Assembly (NCBI RefSeq): GCF_002575655.3 | Contig: NC_053041.3 | Span: 373,905,054 to 373,969,053 of the forward strand | Source: Aegilops tauschii subsp. strangulata | Lineage: Eukaryota; Streptophyta; Magnoliopsida; Poales; Poaceae | Direction of reading: 5' to 3' | DNA: 64,000 nucleotides | Part shown: piece after piece, positions 58,535-64,000 of the stretch | How the letters are laid out: each line of letters opens with the position of its first letter | How positions within the stretch are numbered: the first letter of the stretch is position 1 | Program-made: the position numbers and the translations under genes | The notes under the pieces: generated by a model | Told to the model about the DNA's origin: nothing | Databases searched by the model: none | Seen by the model: only the letters and a program-made list of their open reading frames with translations

Positions 58535-58758
58535 GCAATCCCCCCCTTGATCACCAGATATCGCCTATTCTTCTCTATACTGCTTGCATTAGAGTAGTGT
58601 AGCATGTTACTGCTTTCGGTTAATCCTATTCTGCTGCATAGCCTGTCAGTGTTGCTACAGTTGTTACCCTTACCTGTTATCCTACTGCTTAGTATAGGAT
58701 TCTAGTGTTCCATCAGTGGCCCTACACTCTTGTCCGTTTGCCTTGCTATACTACTAGG

Positions 58759-58786
58759 CCGTGATCACTTCGGGAGGTGATCACGG
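58759..58786. repeat. Perfect 10-bp hairpin in the H LTR
   Basis: CCGTGATCAC and GTGATCACGG around the 8-base loop TTCGGGAG. Not followed by a T-run, so not a bacterial-type terminator. Confidence 0.85.
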
Positions 58787-60232
58787 GTATATACTATACA
58801 CATTATATACATGACACATGTGGTGACTAAAGTCGGGTCGGCTCGAGGGGTACCCGCAAGTGATTCTGATGAGGGGGCTGAAAGGACAGGTGGCTCCACC
58901 CCGGTAGAGGTGGGCCTGGGTTCTTGACGGCCCCCGACTGTTACATTATGGTGGAGCGACAGGGCAGGTTGAGACCACCTAGGAGAGAGGCGGGCCTGGC
59001 CCTGGTCGGCGTTCGCGGATAAATAACACGCTTAACGAGTTCTGGGTATTTGATCTGAGTCTGGCCATTTGGTCTATACGCACTAACCATCTACGCGGGA
59101 GTAGTTATGGGTATCCCGACGTCGTGGTATCAGCCGAAGCACTTCTTGACGTCAGCAACTGAGTGGCGCGCGCCGCATTGGACCGTAAGCTCGCGCTTGT
59201 ATTAAGGGGGCTAGGTCTGCTTCCGGCCGCGTACGCAACGTGCAGGTGTGCATAGGGCGATGGGCCCAGAACCCTACGCGCATAGGGTTAGACCGGTGTG
59301 CTGACCTCTCTGTTGTGCTTAGGTGGGGCTGCGACGTGTTGATCTTCCGCGGCCGGGCATGACCCAGAAAAGTGTGTCCGGCCAAATGGGATCGAGCGTG
59401 TTGGGTTATGTGGTGCACCCCTGCAGGGATGTTTATCTATTCGAATAGCCGTGTCCCTCGATAAAAGGACGACCCGGAGTTGTACCTTGACCTTATGACA
59501 ACTAGAACCGGATACTGAATAAAATACACCCTTCCAAGTGCCAGATACAACCCGGTGATCGCTCTCTAATAGCGTGACGAGGAGGGGATCGCCGGGTAGG
59601 ATTATGCTATACGATGCTACTTGGAGGACTTCAATCTACTCTCTTCTACATGCTGCAAGATGGAGGCTGCCAGAAGCGTAGTCTTCGACAGGACTAGCTA
59701 TCCCCCTCTTATTCTGGCATTCTGCAGTTCAGGCCACTGATATGCCCCTTTACACATATACCCATGCATATGTAGTGTAGCTCCTTGCTTGCGAGTACTT
59801 TGGATGAGTACTCACGGTTGCTTCTCTCCCTCTTTTCCCCCTTTCCTTCTACCTGGTTGTCGCTACCAGATGCTGGAGTCCAGGAGCTAGAGATCTCGAG
59901 GATGATTCTACATGGCGTTCGGCTTCTAGGAGTAGTTAGGAGGTCCCAGGCAGGAGGCCTTGCCTTTTCGATCGTTGCTACTTTTGTGCTAGCCTTCTTA
60001 AGGCAAACTTGTTTAACTTATGTCTGTACTCAAATATTGTTTCTTCCGCTGACTCGTCTATGATCGAGCACTTGTATTCGAGCCCTCGTGGCCCCTGGCT
60101 TGTATTATGATGCTTGTATGACTTATTTATGTTTTAGAGTTGTGTTGTGATATCTTCCCGTGAGTCCCTGATCTTGATCGTACACATTTGCGTGCATGAT
60201 TAGTGTACGGTCAAATCGGGGGCGTCACAAGT

Positions 60233-60245
60233 TGGTATCAGAGCC
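60233..60245 (+). other. Primer-binding site of element H (tRNA-iMet)
   Basis: TGGTATCAGAGCC, the standard initiator-Met site, 4 bases after the LTR. Confidence 0.9.
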
Positions 60246-63200
60246 GACTGCCTGTAGGAATCCCCCTTCCACACTCCTTGGCCGAAGTGGAGTCTAGTCA
60301 GTGAAAACTGTTTTACTAACATGGCTGTGTGGCTTACGGGCCCACGTCGCCATTGGGTGGTCTTAGGATCTTTTACTCCTTGCCTATACTCTGGGACTCT
60401 GATCTCTCTTCTATTCGGGTTAAGTGAATTTTACTAAATCTAACATTAGGATCTCGTTATCACTTTCACCCGGAGAGCCCCTTATTACTGATGATCGTCT
60501 GCTGCACGTGAAGACCCTGAAGATACTCTCTGCTGATAACCCGAGGACTTGTGTTCATCGCTTTTGCAATTCCCTTTCATCGATAAACTCCTATGGATAA
60601 CCACGTATACTCGCCATTCATACAATGTTTCCCAGTTGATCTTGTTATTACAAGATACCCCGAAATTCTCTCTGTTGTTCCGGGAATCCTTTGAGCTTAC
60701 TGCCTTGCTGTTCTTTGTCACCTGAATACCCCTACGGATAATTCTCGCACTTATCGAGTATCCAGTCATCCCCAGTTGATTCAAGTATTCCACAATAGTC
60801 TTCAAAATACTATTCGATCTTTCGAAAATCCTCAGGAGCCTATTACTCTTGAAATTCTTGTTTGCTTGCATTATGATTAATCCCATAAGTCTCATAATCT
60901 TATTGGCATCTCTTGTCATTATCATTTTGAGTCCGTTGATTCAATTTGTTGCGAATGCTCGCAATCCTCAATCATATCCTAGAATTCATTCTTCCGGCTC
61001 AGACGTCATTTTAAACATGAGCTGGATCTCGACCTATCAAATTGCCATCGATTGTACCCCTAAGCCTACTCAACTTATCCATCCTTGATCAGAGCGTTGC
61101 TTCTGACCCCATGATTTGGAAATCATAATTCTTTTGCATTTCTACTTTGAGTTAGTCAGTTGTTTCTATAATCAGATCTCCTTGCATTCTTCTTCCTCTG
61201 GTTGAGTACCGATGCTCACATCAGATCCCTAGTGGACCATCGGTTCCTTTGTTGGATTTTATCCGACAGTGTCCTTCATATTGAATAACCTTGTGAGCCT
61301 TTCCATGGGTATATAATGCCTTTAGTAAATTGTATCCTCTCGTTTTGACACCCATGCTCTACTATCGAGCTTGAGGTATTTACTATTGAAGCTTGTGGTA
61401 TATGTTTCCACGATACCCTGACAGGTTGAACCTATGCCTTCCTTAATATGTGTGAACTCAAAAGTTTTTGATGAGTCATACTCTTCTGGTATTTTGCTAG
61501 GTAAAATTTCAACACTACAACTTCTTTGAAAGTGAGAGGTGAATGGAAGGTTATACATTGAAGAAGTGGGAGTCGACCTTGAACTCTGTGTTCATGCCCA
61601 TGGACACGATGTAGATCTTATCATTAAAAGCTTCTCTTAAAATAATTATTCCCTTGGTATAAGTTTATCTTATATCTGGGATCTGGCCTTTTGCAATCGT
61701 GGTTCCGACCATGTTCTCCTTTAAACACCATTTCTCGTACAAGTTAGGCACTTGTCTTGTAGAGCAATACCCCAGTCCAACCTCTACTTTGGTTTGTCGT
61801 CGAGTATTACCCCCCTGGTATCTCGAGATTATCACGGAACTGCATAACTTCTTATGAGTTCTCCATCAAGTAGTACATTCTCATTGATTCCAATTTTTCA
61901 CGGGCTCCGAGTTATTAAACACTCAAGGACATCGATAACTGAATCGAGTCCGCATCACGATTAAACAACTCTTAGTAATCTCCTTTGTTTACGAGTTCGT
62001 ACTCGATCACGTCATCCCTAGCCTGCTCGGCTATGTCATTATCGTGCCGATTTTAACTGTGCTACCTGGTCTTTATTCCCGGAGCACCACTTTTGACGCT
62101 GAGCTAAGCTTACGTCGATTTTCCTCGTCATATCATTTCGCCTTGAACAGCAAGCTTGATTTAGAGTTTGTGTCGTACCCCTGGTTCCAATAACTTTTCG
62201 CTTCATCATTCCTTGGACTTGATGTCATCGCCGATCGATTACCTCTTCATAAATTCTTGCTACAAATGTGTCGTGAACATCATCAACATTCTGAGCTCTT
62301 CCAAGATATCTATCGAATTCTGGATGAGAAATATCATCCTTGCCCTCGATGATTTGTTTTATCATCGACCATTTTATTGCCTTCCATTCAACACAAACTT
62401 GTTCGTGTTTTGTGTTGTACCTTGATTTCCTTGCTATCTAGCTTATGATATGTTCTACCTTGGAGTATTACCATCTTTTATGTCAAGTATGTCGTAAGAA
62501 TTTCACCACCTCGTATGACATCTTGGTACAGTGATACTTCTCCCCATCACCATTCTTTCTTGGTCCCGTGTTGTTTCTAAAAGGAATACCGACCAATGGT
62601 CTGTGATGTGTAAATTCTAAACTTCTAGCAACCCTATTGCTTTGAAGTTATTGGTCTATAGTTTCATTCTACGTCTATGGCTTAATGAATCATCATTCGA
62701 ACATTGATTGTGCTACCTAGCCCATATTTCGGGTGCACATTTCAACCAATGTTTAACTGTGTATGTTTTCCTCGAGCATACATCATTAAGTCAATCGATC
62801 TAGCTAATGTTATCTCCTTGTTCACATAGTGGTGGAAATCCATCTTTTGGAAATCTCAATGGATTGTCACTGAGTCAATCAGTCACCTCCTCACCTCTCC
62901 TTGATGTAATGGTGAACCCATGTCCGGAACTCGCTTCCATAGTTCATCTCCCGAGAATCTTCGATGTCGTTTCAACAATTTGTGTTGCACCTTTCTTCTC
63001 AGGCATCCTGAGTCTGAGTTATCCTGACACCAATCAGATCTGAATCTCGGTCAGATATGATGGTTGGAACATATTTCCAAGAGTTATAACATTGGCCTAT
63101 TTATGACCCGGTAAGGTGATGATACCCAGCACACCTGGCGGGAGGACCTATTGTTATAAGTTTCCCCTTTTAGCAAGGTTAGCTGTTCTTCCATGAGGAA

Positions 63201-64000
63201 ATTGTAAGACTTATTCTATAAGTTGTTCCTGATGGATCCTTTTTGTTTCCAAATTCTGATCTTCACCTGTTGACCATGTCAATGCTATCTCGAAGCATGT
63301 CTATGGTACTCCGATTTTCAACAGGAACATTTGAAGCCCAATGCTGAATGTTTCCTGCTCAATTATCCAAACACCGTTGTATGGGTAATGTCATGAAATT
63401 TCTCTCCCGTACCTAAGGAGTTTTCTACATTATATCATGTCATGGATATCATGCTCTGCTTGTCCTTGGGAAGGATATACCCTTGAAATATGTGTTTAAA
63501 CACATTTTCCTTTCCATTCTTCTGTTTAATCTGATAATCATATTTTCCTTTCCATTGTTTGGTTTAACCTTTCTGGTGATCTATATGATCTAAGCAGTAA
63601 TATTCTCCTGCTTATGTAAACACCTCGGTGTACAACTCTGTCAGTAAGACCCTGTTACTATTGTTGGTGACATTCCGGTAACCACCGATGGACGAGAACT
63701 TTGCCTATTGGTCTGCCTCGTTTCAACGAGCAGGAAAATGGTTCTCTTCGTCCCTCGCCCTTGGTACCGACGATGTTGCTGACATATAACTGACAGGCTA
63801 GCCTCTGACATTCCTTGCTATCATGATCGTGCAAGATGTCACCGTCCTTCCTACTTTAACCACATGGTGGGCCCATAACCCACAGTTCCACAGGATCAAA
63901 ACCTGACTCTCCTATGCACCCCCTATTCCCAAATTAATTCATCGCGCGTGGCCTCGTATGTAATTCACGAGCCACCTTCAAGTCTGATATCAGACGCAAT
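60246..64000 (+). other. Internal region of H, apparently non-coding
   Basis: 3.75 kb, pyrimidine-rich on the plus strand. No frame shows gag, protease, RT or integrase motifs; the ORFs are short and scattered. A LARD-like (large non-coding) internal domain or a heavily decayed one would both fit. A near-repeat of ATTTTCCTTTCCATT occurs at about 63503 and 63542. Confidence 0.6.

Larger units (their letters stand above)
56355..60229 (+). repeat. 5' LTR of element H
   Basis: 3875 bp. An AT-rich start, a GC-rich block (about 56840-57316) ending at a donor-like GCG|GTGAGC, hairpins at 57999-58030 and 58759-58786, an exon-like block at 58465-58534, and a terminal part. I see no clear TATA box. 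Confidence 0.8.
56355..64000 (+). mobile_element. Element H: Gypsy-like element with 3.9-kb LTR and non-coding internal region
   Basis: TGTGACGCCCGG...GGGGGCGTCACA delimit a 3875-bp LTR, followed after 3 bases by an initiator-Met PBS. The element runs off the right edge; its 3' LTR and right TSD copy are not visible (left candidate GTCGA, 56350-56354). The long LTR and PBS resemble B, so it is probably in the chromovirus group, but no gag-pol is seen. Confidence 0.8.

Noticed and set aside
58759..58786. Hairpin as a transcription terminator
   Set aside because: No T-run follows, and plant nuclear transcription does not end at such hairpins.
60485..60925. 146-codon minus-strand ORF in H
   Set aside because: No recognisable motif, no neighbouring genes on that strand, and the pyrimidine-rich plus strand makes such ORFs likely by chance.

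Overview
This is repeat-rich plant nuclear DNA. Nested LTR retrotransposons, several-kilobase LTRs, antisense genes beside 3' LTRs and 5-bp target-site duplications (TSDs) all suggest a large grass genome, most likely Triticeae (wheat, barley, rye or goatgrass). That assignment rests on pattern recognition, not a database search. I see no intact host gene, rRNA, tRNA or CRISPR array; nearly all of the window can be assigned to LTR elements or their fragments. Element letters are mine.

Layout. An old minus-strand Gypsy-like element, G, forms the outermost layer (1-563, 52109-53925, 55689-56354). Inside G sits D (564-52108, minus, TSD AGTAT), a Tat-like Gypsy element with gag, protease, an RT remnant and an antisense gene. 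D was later hit by three insertions: B (2084-15960, plus, TSD GCCGA), a chromodomain Gypsy element with 4.2-kb LTRs and a nearly complete but broken gag-pol; C (18841-20340, solo LTR, TSD TTGTC); and A (20648-49357, plus), an Athila-like non-autonomous element in the form LTR-internal-LTR-internal-LTR. The second internal region of A holds E (30831-46364, minus), a non-autonomous element whose only recognisable gene is an antisense, intron-containing PF04195-type gene. E holds F (33842-42197, minus, TSD TAGAG), a Tat-like element with gag-protease, RT, RNase H, integrase and an antisense gene. The deepest nesting is G > D > A > E > F. To the right, a truncated element I (about 53926-55688) interrupts G, and H (56355 to beyond the window) is a plus-strand element with a 3.9-kb LTR, an initiator-Met-type primer site and an apparently non-coding internal region.

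Most notable biology. The antisense genes of D and F have their own TATA boxes, start with the same MAP-type N-terminus and encode a segment that looks like a plant B3 DNA-binding domain. E and I carry a different antisense gene (PF04195 type) in the same position. D, E and F share a PBS-like motif, so gag-pol elements such as F could in principle have supplied proteins to E. Separately, both LTRs of B, and more weakly the LTR of H, contain exon-like blocks between splice-like sites that could form a small acidic protein gene inside the LTR.

Almost every coding region is broken. Many of the breaks are C-to-T type stop codons (CAG/CAA/CGA/TGG to stop), as expected of old, methylated DNA.
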